Positions 9,061 through 17,747 of a stretch of DNA of 64,000 nucleotides are shown here, piece by piece (position 1 is the stretch's first letter; each line of letters opens with the position of its first letter). The DNA is from Deltaproteobacteria bacterium. GTDB lineage: Bacteria; Desulfobacterota; Syntrophobacteria; Syntrophobacterales; Syntrophobacteraceae. Location of the stretch: NCBI GenBank assembly GCA_021813685.1, contig JAKAJS010000083.1:1-64000 (forward strand). Direction: 5' to 3'. The notes below the pieces were generated by a model that was given only the letters and a program-made list of their open reading frames with translations, was not told the DNA's origin and made no database searches. Both the position numbers and the translations under genes were made by a program.

Positions 9061-9450
9061 ATGAGCGATAAACGGCTTATTTTGGTGGTGGATGACGATC
9101 CCGATCTGGTTGAGGCTGTTTCCATGAAGCTCCAGGGCAGCGACTTCCGGGTTGCCAAGGCGTACGACGGCATCGAGGCATGGGAAAAGATCAGGCAGGA
9201 AAAGCCCGATCTGGTGCTCCTGGATGTCATGATGCCCAGAAAGGACGGCTACGAGCTGTGCAGGGAGATCAAGGAAGATCCCCAGTTCAAGGATATCGCG
9301 GTCGTGCTGCTGACTGCGGTGGCCGAAAACGTCAAAAGCAGCAGGTATACGCATCAGGACGGTAAATCCACCCCCGCAGACGACTACATTGCCAAGCCGA
9401 TCGATCTCGACAGGCTCATGGAAGTCGTGAGGGACAACCTGATTCGCTAA
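9061..9450 (+). CDS. single-domain response regulator (CheY-like)
   Basis: The 129-residue product is one receiver domain: the acidic pair VVDDDPD near residues 9-15, the phosphoacceptor aspartate in LLDVMMPRKDGYELC (about 57), the switch threonine in LLTA, and the lysine in AKPID. It has no output domain, so it probably acts by protein contact or relays phosphate. The start is ATG 9061 behind GGAGAAGG. The two sensor kinases downstream are candidate partners. Confidence 0.9.
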   Translation: MSDKRLILVVDDDPDLVEAVSMKLQGSDFRVAKAYDGIEAWEKIRQEKPDLVLLDVMMPRKDGYELCREIKEDPQFKDIAVVLLTAVAENVKSSRYTHQDGKSTPADDYIAKPIDLDRLMEVVRDNLIR

Positions 9451-9454
9451 AGAC

Positions 9455-9541
9455 AAAGAGGGCGGGGGAAAGTTTCCCCCGCCATAGGAGCCGCCTGGCG
9501 GCGCAGGGGTGCAGGGGGCGATAAGCGCGCCCCCGCGCTTT
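9455..9541 (-). repeat. palindromic GC-rich repeat, copy 1 (inverted relative to copy 2)
   Basis: The segment contains two strong hairpins, one being GGCGGGGG (9461-9468) paired with CCCCCGCC (9476-9483). Its reverse complement matches 17603-17725: shared blocks are AAAGCGCGGGGG, TCGCCCCCTGCACCCC, GCCG, GCGGCTC and ATGGCG in the same order. Both copies lie directly after a stop codon, so the element may act as a transcription terminator. Confidence 0.55.
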
Positions 9542-9583
9542 TCGACTCGGCTCCCCTGGCCGCTTCCGGCGAGGACGTCTGCA

Positions 9584-11080
9584 TTGGCTGAAATTGGTCG
9601 ACTGGCATGCGCCACGGAACATAATGGGGAATTCGATTGGAATGTCCGTGTGTTCGACACCCTGTCCTTCCCCACGCTGATTTTGAAGCCGGATAAGACC
9701 ATTTTGAGCGCCAATATCAATTTTCTCAAAAAATACGGTGTTTCCAAAGAACAGGTCGTGGGCAAATCCTGCCACGACTTCTTTTTTGACACCTGCCCCC
9801 TCGATGGGTGCCCGCTGCCCGCAGTCTTGGAAAGCGGGGAAGGGCAGACGGTTTTGAGGCGGGTGGAAGCCGAAAACGGCGAAGACAGGTGGGAGGACAG
9901 GGTTTTTTCTCCCATCCTCGACGAAGAAGGCCAGGTCAGGTACATCATCGAAAGTATTCGCGATGTTACGCGAATAAAGACGATGGAGAAAGAACTGAGC
10001 GAGCTCAGGGGCTTTCTCGAAAAGGCCATCCAGGGCTCGACAAGCGCCATTCTGGCAGCGGATATGCGTGGGCACATCCTGGTGATGAATCGCGCTGCCG
10101 AAGAGATCATCGGCTACACCCTGGAGGAGGCCAGGCAAAAGATCAATACGGTCAACCTCCACCCGCCCGGCCAGGCCGAAGAAATCATGAGAACGATGAG
10201 AAACAGTCAGGTCGGGGGCAAGGGCAGGTTTCCCTGCACCCGGGTCGATATCGTCAATTCCCGGGGGGAGCTGATCCCCGTCGAACTCTCGGCTGCGATC
10301 ATCTACGAGGGCGATGAAGAACTCGCAACGATGGGGATTTTCAATGACCTGAGGGAAAAGCTGGCGCAGGAAGAGCGCATGCGCCAGGTGATGGAGCGGG
10401 TCGCACAGGCCGAAAAAATGGCCTCCCTTGGCCGGCTGGCCGCCGGTGTCGCCCATGAAATCAATAACCCCCTTACGGGCATCCTGCTCTATGCCAACCT
10501 GGTGCTCGAAAACATGGAAGAGGGAGATCCGCGAAAAGACGACCTGCGCTATGTGATCGAGGACGCCAACCGGTGCCGGGAAATCGTGCGGAACCTTCTC
10601 GCCTATAGCCGCCAGACCCTGCCCGATAAGGAGACTTTGGAACTCAACGATCTTGTCGCGCAAAGTCTTCGCCTTATCCGGGACCAGAGTCTTTTCATGC
10701 GCATTGAGGTGGTAAAGGAGTTTTCCGACGACTGGATGTCGATCCATGCGGATAAAAACCAGCTCACCCAGGTGTTCATAAATCTGATCATCAATGCCAT
10801 AGACGCCATGGAAAGAGAGGGAACCCTCACCTTGCGCACCTATCTGAGCCCGGACGGCCAGGAGGCCTGCCTCGAAGTGTCCGACACCGGCTGCGGGATT
10901 TCCGAGGAAAACGTTCCCAAAATATTCGACCCTTTTTTTACCACCAAGGAGGTGGGAAAGGGTACCGGCCTGGGGCTGAGCACCGCTTACGGAATAGTGC
11001 GGGATAACGGCGGCGTCATCAAAGTGAAGAACACAGGCCAAACGGGCACGACATTTCTGGTGACTTTTCCGGCAGTGTAG
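9584..11080 (+). CDS. PAS-PAS sensor histidine kinase
   Basis: The chain has two PAS domains (about 15-135 and 140-265), a short coiled coil, a HisKA dimerisation domain with GRLAAGVAHEINNPL (phosphoacceptor His) and a HATPase domain with the N box NLIINAIDA, DTGCGI and GTGLGLS. There is no membrane segment, so it senses a cytoplasmic signal; the cysteine-rich DTCPLDGCPL in PAS 1 may bind metal or react to redox state. I prefer TTG 9584 with GAGGA 8 bp upstream. A longer version from 9509 would translate the palindromic repeat. The tandem kinase/regulator gene follows 54 bp downstream. Confidence 0.85.
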   Translation: MAEIGRLACATEHNGEFDWNVRVFDTLSFPTLILKPDKTILSANINFLKKYGVSKEQVVGKSCHDFFFDTCPLDGCPLPAVLESGEGQTVLRRVEAENGEDRWEDRVFSPILDEEGQVRYIIESIRDVTRIKTMEKELSELRGFLEKAIQGSTSAILAADMRGHILVMNRAAEEIIGYTLEEARQKINTVNLHPPGQAEEIMRTMRNSQVGGKGRFPCTRVDIVNSRGELIPVELSAAIIYEGDEELATMGIFNDLREKLAQEERMRQVMERVAQAEKMASLGRLAAGVAHEINNPLTGILLYANLVLENMEEGDPRKDDLRYVIEDANRCREIVRNLLAYSRQTLPDKETLELNDLVAQSLRLIRDQSLFMRIEVVKEFSDDWMSIHADKNQLTQVFINLIINAIDAMEREGTLTLRTYLSPDGQEACLEVSDTGCGISEENVPKIFDPFFTTKEVGKGTGLGLSTAYGIVRDNGGVIKVKNTGQTGTTFLVTFPAV

Positions 11081-11134
11081 CGCTCCCTCGGAAAACCTGA
11101 GCTCTCGAAAGTGCGGACTGGAGAAACCCACATC

Positions 11135-12613
11135 ATGAAAGACCTAGCAACATCGAAAAACTTGCGGCAACCTGCCATCCTGGTTGTAGACGATGAGCAG
11201 CGCATTCGGGAAGGTTGCCGAAAGGTGCTGAGCCAGGAAGGCTTCGATGTCGAAATGGCCGACTCCGGCGAAGTCGGGCTGAGAATGATTGAAGAGAAAT
11301 GCTACGACATCGTTTTGCTCGACCTGATGATGCCCAGCCTTTCCGGCTTCGATGTGCTCGCGCGGGTCAAGGCCCTGCACCCCGATTCGGTCATTATCGT
11401 GATAAGCGGCTACGCGACTGTGGAGTACTCCATCGAGGCAATGAAAAAGGGCGCCTTCGATTTTCTGCCCAAGCCCTTCACCCCCGAGCAGCTGCGGCTG
11501 CTTGTGACCAAGGCGATCGAATACACGCAGGCCCTCCAGGACATCGCAAACGAAAAATCCCGGATGCGGGTGCTCATAGATCATCTGCGCGACGGAGTCA
11601 TGGCGGTGGACACCCAAAAACGTCTGGTGCTCGCCAATCCCGCTTTCCTCGACATGCTCGGCTGCAGAGAAGAGCAGGTGGTGGGCCTTCCGGCTCACGA
11701 GGTGTGCGGCAACCCCGGGATCGAAGCCCTTATCGACGGCGCGCTCGCAACACCCGAAGAGGAGTTCCGGGAATATAGCGAGGAGTTGGTGCGCGAAAGT
11801 GGCGCAGGAACGCCCGAGGCGATTTTGGATGCGCGCTGCATTCCCTTCCGGGACAGAGCCGGCAGGAACGTGGGGGCGATCGCCGTGCTCCACGACATAA
11901 CCGATCAGAAAAAAATGGAACGGATCAAGTCGGACTTCGTCTCGATGGTTTCCCACGAAGTTCGCAGTCCCCTCAACTCGGTGCTTGCGCAGTTGCACGT
12001 GATCACCGACGGGCTGGCCGGGGAGACGACCCCCAAGCAGATGGAAATTCTGGGCCGCGCCTCCGAAAAAATCAAAAGTTTGCTCAGCCTTTCCACCGAA
12101 CTGCTCGATCTCGCCAGGATCGAGTCGGGTCTCATAACCGTCGAAAAAGAACGGGTTAATCCTGCTGAAATTCTCCAGGACCAGGCGGCCTTCCATGAGG
12201 CGGCCGCGCGGGAAAAACAAATCTCCCTGGAACTCGAGCCGCTCCCCCAACTGCCCTCCCTGCTCGTAAACAGGCGCAATATGGAGGAAGTGCTCTCCAA
12301 TCTCATCACCAACGCGATCAAATACACCCCGGAAGGCGGAAAAGTGGTCATTTCCGCCTCTACGGAAAACGACTACCTCAAAATGAGCGTGCGCGACAGC
12401 GGCATCGGCATTTCCCCCGAAGAACAGGAGAGGGTCTTTTCCCCCTTCTACCGCATCAAAAACGAAAAGACGCGCTTCATTATCGGCACCGGCCTGGGGC
12501 TTGCCATCGTAAAAAGCATTGCCGAAGCCCACGGCGGCTTCGTGCGTCTGCAAAGCGAGGCGGACAAGGGAAGCGTTTTTAGCGTCTATTTTCCTGTAGC
12601 TGCTTGTTGTTAG
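11135..12613 (+). CDS. receiver-PAS-histidine kinase hybrid
   Basis: The 492-residue chain begins with a receiver domain (VVDDEQR, phosphoacceptor aspartate in LLDLMMPSLSG, KPFTPEQ). A PAS domain follows (about 130-265, with VDTQKRLVLANPAF), then a HisKA domain with MVSHEVRSPLNS and a HATPase domain with NLITNAIKYTPEGG, DSGIGI and GTGLGLAIV. Having the receiver first suggests that phosphate from another kinase, perhaps the upstream one, tunes this kinase. ATG 11135 is preferred over GTG 11111 because GGAG lies upstream of it. Confidence 0.88.
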   Translation: MKDLATSKNLRQPAILVVDDEQRIREGCRKVLSQEGFDVEMADSGEVGLRMIEEKCYDIVLLDLMMPSLSGFDVLARVKALHPDSVIIVISGYATVEYSIEAMKKGAFDFLPKPFTPEQLRLLVTKAIEYTQALQDIANEKSRMRVLIDHLRDGVMAVDTQKRLVLANPAFLDMLGCREEQVVGLPAHEVCGNPGIEALIDGALATPEEEFREYSEELVRESGAGTPEAILDARCIPFRDRAGRNVGAIAVLHDITDQKKMERIKSDFVSMVSHEVRSPLNSVLAQLHVITDGLAGETTPKQMEILGRASEKIKSLLSLSTELLDLARIESGLITVEKERVNPAEILQDQAAFHEAAAREKQISLELEPLPQLPSLLVNRRNMEEVLSNLITNAIKYTPEGGKVVISASTENDYLKMSVRDSGIGISPEEQERVFSPFYRIKNEKTRFIIGTGLGLAIVKSIAEAHGGFVRLQSEADKGSVFSVYFPVAACC

Positions 12614-12634
12614 TTGTTAGTTGTTGATTCAATA

Positions 12635-12700
12635 GTTCTGTCAGAATCGCAGGTTATCTCCCGGCGCGGGGCCCTCTCCTTTGTCTCGCTGCGGGCTCTG
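12635..12700 (+). repeat. degenerate copy of the 3' coding end of the sigma-54 activator gene
   Basis: This stretch aligns with 13381-13447 inside the activator gene at 13262-14647, sharing GTCAGAATC and an identical 21-bp block starting at GTTATCTCCCGGCGC. It is in the same orientation about 745 bp away and carries no open frame, so it looks like a partial duplication. Short TTGTTAGTTG repeats just before it (12606-12630) recur at 15604-15637. Confidence 0.6.
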
Positions 12701-12779
12701 TGGAAATAGGAAAAATCCAGGGAGCCACCTTGCGTCAAACACTAAAAACGTTATCGAAGCGAACTATCAAGGCGCATTG

Positions 12780-12788
12780 TGGTATACT
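12780..12788 (+). promoter_or_regulatory. extended -10 promoter for the antitoxin remnant
   Basis: TGGTATACT gives a TATACT -10 (12783-12788) with an upstream TG, about 60 bp ahead of the antitoxin start. No clear -35 is seen at the usual distance. Confidence 0.35.
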
Positions 12789-12848
12789 CACGGCTGATCG
12801 GATCTTAAATGTTAAAGGAGAGGGAGTAACCCTCCGAGAGAGAATACC

Positions 12849-13103
12849 ATGCCGCAGATAGCAGAAGCCAATTACCACGACGGAATCGTGGAACTGAAGC
12901 GAAAACCCGTGGGGATACGCAAGTCTTAAGCCCTGGTGGTTTTCCTTGGCGACGCCGACGCTATGCAACACCGTTCCGTGGACCTGGATAAGGTGAGAGG
13001 GACAAAAAGTTCGGTCGACAGGTGGATTGGCGTCATCGAGGGGGCGGAGCTCGGAGACTGGAAGGCTGAGCGCAGGGCAGTCATTGAAGGTGATTCCCGG
13101 TGA
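12849..13103 (+). pseudogene. antitoxin remnant interrupted by an in-frame stop
   Basis: From ATG 12849 the frame reads MPQIAEANYHDGIVELKRKP, meets TAA at 12927-12929, then continues in the same frame with ALVVFLGDADAMQ and ends at TGA 13101 after KAERRAVIEGDSR. The ends resemble short antitoxins of VapC-type pairs: a DGIVEL N-terminus and a DRWxGVIEGAELGDWKxERR C-terminus. A single nonsense codon separates the halves. It overlaps the GTG of the toxin remnant, the usual coupling in such pairs. Confidence 0.6.
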
Positions 13104-13249
13104 AAGTCCCCTTTGATAGCAACGTCGTCCTTGATATCGCCCTGAACAGAAGTCCCTTTGTGGAGCATGCCGCGCTTTTGTGGCGGCTTGCCGAGCAAAA
13201 GGAGATTGCGGCGTGTCTCTCCAGTACCAGCATTACAGATAAGGATTAA
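13100..13249 (+). pseudogene. truncated PIN-domain (VapC-like) toxin
   Basis: GTG 13100 starts a 49-residue product beginning VKVPFDSNVVLDIALNRSPF, the first strand and metal-binding aspartates of a PIN nuclease, followed by HAALLWRLAEQKEIAACLSS. It stops at TAA 13247, whereas VapC proteins are usually about 130-145 residues. The catalytic second half is missing, so it should be inactive. The pair is decayed. Confidence 0.6.
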
Positions 13250-13261
13250 GACGGCAGGTGG

Positions 13262-14647
13262 CTAAGGCCGCTCCCTCTTCAGGGGTATATCAAACTTCTT
13301 CATATATTTCCAAACCGCCGTCCTGCTGATCCCGAGGCTTCTCCCCACCCTGGCCTTGTTCCAGCCGCAGTCGTTCAACAGTTCCGTCAGAATCTCGCGG
13401 GTTATCTCCCGGCGCGGGGCCGCCTCGGTTGTCTCCGTGCAGGCCGGATAGGCCACCTGCCGTATTTCGACCGGCAGGTCGAAAACATCGATGTATCCTC
13501 CCGCGCACAGAACGAAGGCGTGTTCGACTGCATTTTCGAGTTCCCGTACGTTTCCCGGCCAGTGATATTCCATGAGGATTCGCAGCGCCGATTGGGTGAG
13601 CCCCCCTATGCTTTTGCCCGTCTTGGCGTTGTGGGCGTCTATGAAGTGGCCGGTAAGAACCGGGATGTCTTCCCTCCTCTGGCGCAGAGGCGGAAGATTT
13701 ATGGGAAACACCTTCAACCGGTAAAAGAGGTCTTCCCGGAAATTGCCGGCCCGCACAAGCTGCGCGAGTTCCCTGTTCGTTGCAACGATTATCCGTAAGT
13801 TTACCTTGCGTTTCCTCGATTCCCCGACCCTTTCGATTTCACGCTCCTGTACGGTGCGCAGGAGCTTTACCTGGATGAACGGGCTCAGTTCCCCGATCTC
13901 GTCAAGAAAGATCGTGCCGCCGTCGGCCTGCTCGAACCGGCCGATACGATCCCGGATCGCACCCGTAAAGGCCCCTTTCACATGCCCGAAAAGCTCGCTT
14001 TCCAGAAGCGATTCGGAAAGAGCACTGCAGTTTACGGTCACAAACGGCTTCATACGCCGGACGCTGTGATGGTGGATGGCGCCCGCAACCAGTTCCTTCC
14101 CCGTTCCGCTCTCCCCCTGGAGAAGGATGGTCGCATCGCTTGCCGCGGCCGCCCGTATGGCCGTAAAAACCTGCTGCATCGCATGGCTTTTCCCGATGAT
14201 GTTGTCGAAGCCGTGCAGTTCTGCGAGTCTTCGCGCCGCTTCCTCCGCTTCCTCCCTGGCCCGCTTTAGCTCCGAGAGATCCGTTATGGTTTCCACCACA
14301 CCCCGAATCTCGCCCCGTTGGTTTTTCACCAGCCGTGCGCTCTTTATCACCGGCACATCCCGCCCGTCCTTGTGGCGCAACATACACTCCCTGCCGTCAA
14401 TGCGGCCGTGCCGGAAAATCCCGCAATTCTCTACGCCCGTGGGGCAATCCGTCTTGAAACATTGCGTGAAGTTGAGCAACGTGCAGGGCCGCCCGATCGC
14501 TTCCTGCGCGCTGTAACCCGTGATCCTCGCTATCGATGGGTTCCACGAGGTAATGATTCCCTTCTCGTCGAGCGTGAAAACGCCGTCGGCCATCGATTCG
14601 AGAAGCAGCCTGGAAAAACCGGGCTCAAGCGTAGTCTTTGTCTCCAT
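13262..14647 (-). CDS. sigma-54-dependent activator with PAS sensor
   Basis: The 461-residue protein has an N-terminal PAS domain (about 10-130), a sigma-54 interaction AAA+ domain (about 150-380) with Walker A GESGTGKE, the GAFTGA loop that contacts sigma-54, Walker [12 protein letters not shown] and [15 protein letters not shown], and a C-terminal Fis-type HTH ([29 protein letters not shown]). The PAS domain is unusually cysteine-rich ([17 protein letters not shown], then REC), which suggests metal, cluster or redox sensing. It is divergent from the thioredoxin-like gene, whose upstream region holds a sigma-54 promoter and a perfect dyad; those are its likely targets. Confidence 0.92.
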   Translation of the reverse strand: METKTTLEPGFSRLLLESMADGVFTLDEKGIITSWNPSIARITGYSAQEAIGRPCTLLNFTQCFKTDCPTGVENCGIFRHGRIDGRECMLRHKDGRDVPVIKSARLVKNQRGEIRGVVETITDLSELKRAREEAEEAARRLAELHGFDNIIGKSHAMQQVFTAIRAAAASDATILLQGESGTGKELVAGAIHHHSVRRMKPFVTVNCSALSESLLESELFGHVKGAFTGAIRDRIGRFEQADGGTIFLDEIGELSPFIQVKLLRTVQEREIERVGESRKRKVNLRIIVATNRELAQLVRAGNFREDLFYRLKVFPINLPPLRQRREDIPVLTGHFIDAHNAKTGKSIGGLTQSALRILMEYHWPGNVRELENAVEHAFVLCAGGYIDVFDLPVEIRQVAYPACTETTEAAPRREITREILTELLNDCGWNKARVGRSLGISRTAVWKYMKKFDIPLKRERP

Positions 14648-14709
14648 GGAGATTGGATTCCCCGTCCCTTGGACGATGAGGGGTTGTTGCGTTCCGGTAG
14701 CGTTCCAAA

Positions 14710-14737
14710 AACGTTACTTTACAGCATAAGTAACGTT
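14710..14737. promoter_or_regulatory. perfect 10+10 inverted repeat, probable activator site
   Basis: AACGTTACTT (14710-14719) and AAGTAACGTT (14728-14737) form a perfect dyad with an 8-bp spacer. It lies 63 bp upstream of the activator's start codon and 61 bp upstream of the sigma-54 promoter at 14798, the right place for an upstream activating site of the divergent regulator. Confidence 0.65.
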
Positions 14738-14797
14738 GTGGCCGGCTGTCAAGAGCGATTCACCCCTCCGCGCCGTTATCTCTCCGTCCTGCCGTGA

Positions 14798-14812
14798 TGG
14801 CACGATATTTGA
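14798..14812 (+). promoter_or_regulatory. sigma-54 promoter of the thioredoxin-like operon
   Basis: TGGCACG (14798-14804), four bases, then TTGA gives the -24/-12 layout GG-N10-GA. The -24 element is consensus; the -12 has GA in place of GC. It faces the thioredoxin-like gene, whose start lies 67 bp downstream. Confidence 0.7.
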
Positions 14813-14878
14813 CTGAGGATACAAACCGGGCTTGGCGGGAGAAATCGCCGATTGAGAAGGGTCTGCGGAGCGCTTGGC

Positions 14879-15220
14879 ATGAAATGGATCAAATCACGCG
14901 TTCAGTTTGAAGAGGCTACGGTTGGAAAACTTGCACTGGTTGGCTTTTGTGCGCCGTGGTGTTCTTCCTGTCGGCTCCAGGAGCCGATTTTGGACCATCT
15001 TTCGACCCGTTTCGAGGGCGAGGTCTTCATCGGTGCGCTGAACATCGATGAGAATAAAGAGCTTGCCAAAACCCTGGAAATCCGCTGTATTCCAACGATC
15101 CTCATTTTCCGGGACGGCATCGAGATCCATCGCTTCGTGGGGCTTCATCCGGAAGCGAGCCTGGCGGAAGCCGTAGCCGAATGTGCAGGGCAGGGGCGGT
15201 TTTCTTCCGTGTTGGCCTGA
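14879..15220 (+). CDS. thioredoxin-like protein
   Basis: The 113-residue product has the thioredoxin fold pattern: an early strand LALVGFCAPWCSSC with the active-site CSSC (usual CGPC altered), LNIDENKELAKTLEI, and the cis-proline segment CIPTILIFRDG. It probably reduces or isomerises disulfides in the cytoplasm; no signal peptide is seen. The altered CxxC and an added cysteine before it (FCAPWC) suggest a specialised partner rather than general thioredoxin. ATG 14879 follows a GGAG. It sits behind the sigma-54 promoter at 14798 and may share a transcript with the next two genes. Confidence 0.85.
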   Translation: MKWIKSRVQFEEATVGKLALVGFCAPWCSSCRLQEPILDHLSTRFEGEVFIGALNIDENKELAKTLEIRCIPTILIFRDGIEIHRFVGLHPEASLAEAVAECAGQGRFSSVLA

Positions 15221-15347
15221 AAATTGCTCTATTTAGTATTCACTTGGCGCTACCTCCATGTAGGTTGTCTCTTTACCATACAGGTCGACTTTCCGGCCCC
15301 TTCGCCGGGGAATCGGCCTGTAACCTTTTGATGCGAGGGAATGAACG

Positions 15348-15566
15348 ATGCCTATCCACGAATTCAAATGCAAAAAATGCGGAATACTTTTCGAATCCAT
15401 CTGTCTTCGAATCGACGAAAAAGAGAAGGCCGCCTGCCCCTCCTGCGGCGGTAATGAGGTCGAACCGCTCATCTCCACCTTTTCCTTATCCGGATCGTCC
15501 TCCGGCAAGGCAAGCGGAACGACGCCCTTCACCTCATCGTGTTCGTCTTCGGGCAGGTTTTCCTGA
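15348..15566 (+). CDS. FmdB-family zinc-ribbon protein
   Basis: The 72-residue product opens MPIHEFKCKKCGILFE and has a second pair CPSCGG, the two CxxC knuckles of the FmdB putative regulatory family. The tail is serine-rich and low in complexity, ending SSCSSSGRFS. The family is common next to redox and C1 genes but its role is not established. A second member lies at 21035. Confidence 0.85.
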   Translation: MPIHEFKCKKCGILFESICLRIDEKEKAACPSCGGNEVEPLISTFSLSGSSSGKASGTTPFTSSCSSSGRFS

Positions 15567-15650
15567 GGCTAAAGTTGCGGGCCGCAGGGTGCGGCCTTAA
15601 ATGCAGTTGTTAGTTGCTCGTTGCTGGTTGTTAGTTTGGGGAAAACTGCT

Positions 15651-17594
15651 ATGAGTTCGGTAAAAATAACTTTTCAGCCTGCGAACCGGACGGTTGAGGC
15701 TGAAGAGGGCGAGACGATCTTTGATGCGGCTTCGCGCGGAAATATCGAGATCGGCAATCTTTGCGGCGGCCAGGGAGTTTGCGGCAAGTGCCGCGTGCGG
15801 GTGCTGCGGGGAAAGGTCCGAAGGTCGGCCAAATCGCTCGGGTATCTGGACAGAAAAGACTTGGATGAAGGCTTTGCGCTGGCCTGCCGCACACAGATCC
15901 TGGAAGAAGACCTCGAGGTCTGGGTCCCGCCGGAAGCGACCACCGAACAGGAGCAGATTCTTACGGCCGACCGGGTCCTGCGCTTTGAATCTCCGGAGTC
16001 CCTGGAAGAGGAGTCGGCCGCTACAGCCGTTTCCCACTATTTGCCCCTGGTGAAAAAAATCTACCTGGAGCTGCCCGAGCCCACGCTTACGGACAACCTG
16101 TCCGATCTAGAGCGCATTTTCCGGGAATTGCACAAAAAATTGGGAGATACGGGGAGTTGCGCGGATTTTTGCTGTCTACGCGACCTGGCGGGCTCCCTTC
16201 GCCAAAATAGGTGGAAGATCACCGCCGCGGTTCATTTTACAAACCCCGCCTGCCCCATGATTCGTGCCTTGGAGGGCGGAGACACCTCGAAGCAAAATTT
16301 CGGGGTCGCCATCGATGTGGGCACCACCACCATTGTGGCCCAGTTGGTCGATCTGCGAACGAGCGATGTTATCGGAGTGGAGGGTAGCCACAATGTCCAG
16401 GCCCGCTACGGCGAGGATGTAATCTCCCGCATGATTTTCGCCTGCGGCCGGGGTGGGGTGAAGCCTCTAAACGATGCGGTGGTGACTACGATCAACTCGC
16501 TTGTCGACTCGCTGGCAAATAAGGCGGGGATTTCGGTCGAGGAGATCTATTGCCTGGTTGCGGCAGGCAACACGACGATGACCCACTTGCTCCTGGGGCT
16601 TGAGCCCTGCACCATCCGGCTCGAACCGTACGTGCCGACGGCCTCGCGCTTCCCGCATCTTCTGGCGGCGGAAGCCGGCTTGCACGCTAATCCACGCGCG
16701 GTTCTGCACTGCGTTCCCTGCGTGAGCAGCTATGTGGGCGGCGATATCGCCGCCGGGGTGCTCGCGTGCGGGATGAACGACCAGTCGCGGCTAAGCGCCC
16801 TGATCGATGTCGGGACTAATGGCGAGATCGTCGTCGGCAACTCCGAATGGCTCGTGTGCTGTTCGGCCTCCGCCGGCCCCGCCTTTGAGGGTGGGGGTGC
16901 AAAGTGCGGCATGCGCGCCGTAAAAGGCGCTATCGAAACGGTGCGAATCGAGGGAGACCAAGTCTTCTATTCCACGATCGGAAAAGCCAGGCCGCGGGGC
17001 GTTTGCGGGTCGGCGCTGATCGACGTCATCTCCGAACTGCTCCAGGCCGGGATTATCGATCAAAGCGGAAAGTTCATCGAATTCGATCATCCCGGGGTGC
17101 GGGTGGTGGACGATACGCCCGAATTTGTCGTTGCGCCGGGGACGCAGACCGAGACCGGGCAGCCGGTGAGCGTCACCGAAGATGACATCGGAAACCTCAT
17201 AAAGAGCAAGGCAGCAATCCTTGCGGCGATGAAGGTGCTGCTCGGAAGTTTGGGGATGAGCTTTTCCGATCTGGAGCAGATCTATGTGGCCGGAGGATTC
17301 GGCGCCCACCTGGATATAGAAAAAGCCATCACGATCGGCCTTCTTCCCGACATTCCCAAGGAGCGCATCCAGTTTATCGGAAACAGCTCTCTTGCCGGCG
17401 CGCGCCTGGCTCTTCTCTCCGTCCACGCGTTCCGAAAGCTGGAGGCCATCGCGCGGCAGATGACCTATTTCGAGCTCTCCGTACGGCCCGAATTCATGAA
17501 CGAATTCGTGGCCGCCCTCTTTCTGCCCCACACCCAGATGGCGCTGTTCCCGACCGTTGAGGAAAAACTCTCGCGCAAAAGAAGGCAGGCTTAA
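15651..17594 (+). CDS. RACo/RamA-like corrinoid activator (2Fe-2S plus ASKHA domain)
   Basis: The 647-residue protein starts with a [2Fe-2S] ferredoxin domain (CGGQGVCGKC, then a distal Cys in LACRTQ), a linker, and a large ASKHA ATPase-like domain with IDVGTTTIVAQLVD, LIDVGTNGEIVVG and YVAGGFGAHLD. This layout matches reductive activators of corrinoid proteins, which use ATP to bring Co(II) back to Co(I). In this setting the likely client is the corrinoid iron-sulfur protein or a corrinoid methyltransferase, neither encoded in the window. ATG 15651 is chosen because upstream sequence is a TTGTTAG repeat; the ribosome site is weak. Confidence 0.87.
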   Translation: MSSVKITFQPANRTVEAEEGETIFDAASRGNIEIGNLCGGQGVCGKCRVRVLRGKVRRSAKSLGYLDRKDLDEGFALACRTQILEEDLEVWVPPEATTEQEQILTADRVLRFESPESLEEESAATAVSHYLPLVKKIYLELPEPTLTDNLSDLERIFRELHKKLGDTGSCADFCCLRDLAGSLRQNRWKITAAVHFTNPACPMIRALEGGDTSKQNFGVAIDVGTTTIVAQLVDLRTSDVIGVEGSHNVQARYGEDVISRMIFACGRGGVKPLNDAVVTTINSLVDSLANKAGISVEEIYCLVAAGNTTMTHLLLGLEPCTIRLEPYVPTASRFPHLLAAEAGLHANPRAVLHCVPCVSSYVGGDIAAGVLACGMNDQSRLSALIDVGTNGEIVVGNSEWLVCCSASAGPAFEGGGAKCGMRAVKGAIETVRIEGDQVFYSTIGKARPRGVCGSALIDVISELLQAGIIDQSGKFIEFDHPGVRVVDDTPEFVVAPGTQTETGQPVSVTEDDIGNLIKSKAAILAAMKVLLGSLGMSFSDLEQIYVAGGFGAHLDIEKAITIGLLPDIPKERIQFIGNSSLAGARLALLSVHAFRKLEAIARQMTYFELSVRPEFMNEFVAALFLPHTQMALFPTVEEKLSRKRRQA

Positions 17595-17602
17595 GACAGA
17601 AA

Positions 17603-17725
17603 AGCGCGGGGGCTGTCGCCCCCTGCACCCCCACGCCGCTGCGCGGCTCATGATGGCGCGTGCGCGTCAGGGACGAATCCCGGGGGGGTGCGGGGGAGAC
17701 ACTCCCCCGCGCTTTTCGCCGTCTT
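17603..17725 (+). repeat. palindromic GC-rich repeat, copy 2
   Basis: It is the counterpart, in opposite orientation, of the element at 9455-9541. Outer parts include GCGGGGGAG paired with CTCCCCCGC (about 17690-17713). It lies between convergent genes (RACo-like and Mrp) and could stop transcription from both sides. Confidence 0.55.
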
Positions 17726-17747
17726 TCGTCTTTCGTCTCTCGCAACT

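Noticed and set aside
11144-12553. Minus-strand frame of 469 codons opposite the hybrid kinase
   Set aside because: Its sequence mirrors the kinase codons; receiver, PAS, HisKA and HATPase motifs are all on the plus strand.
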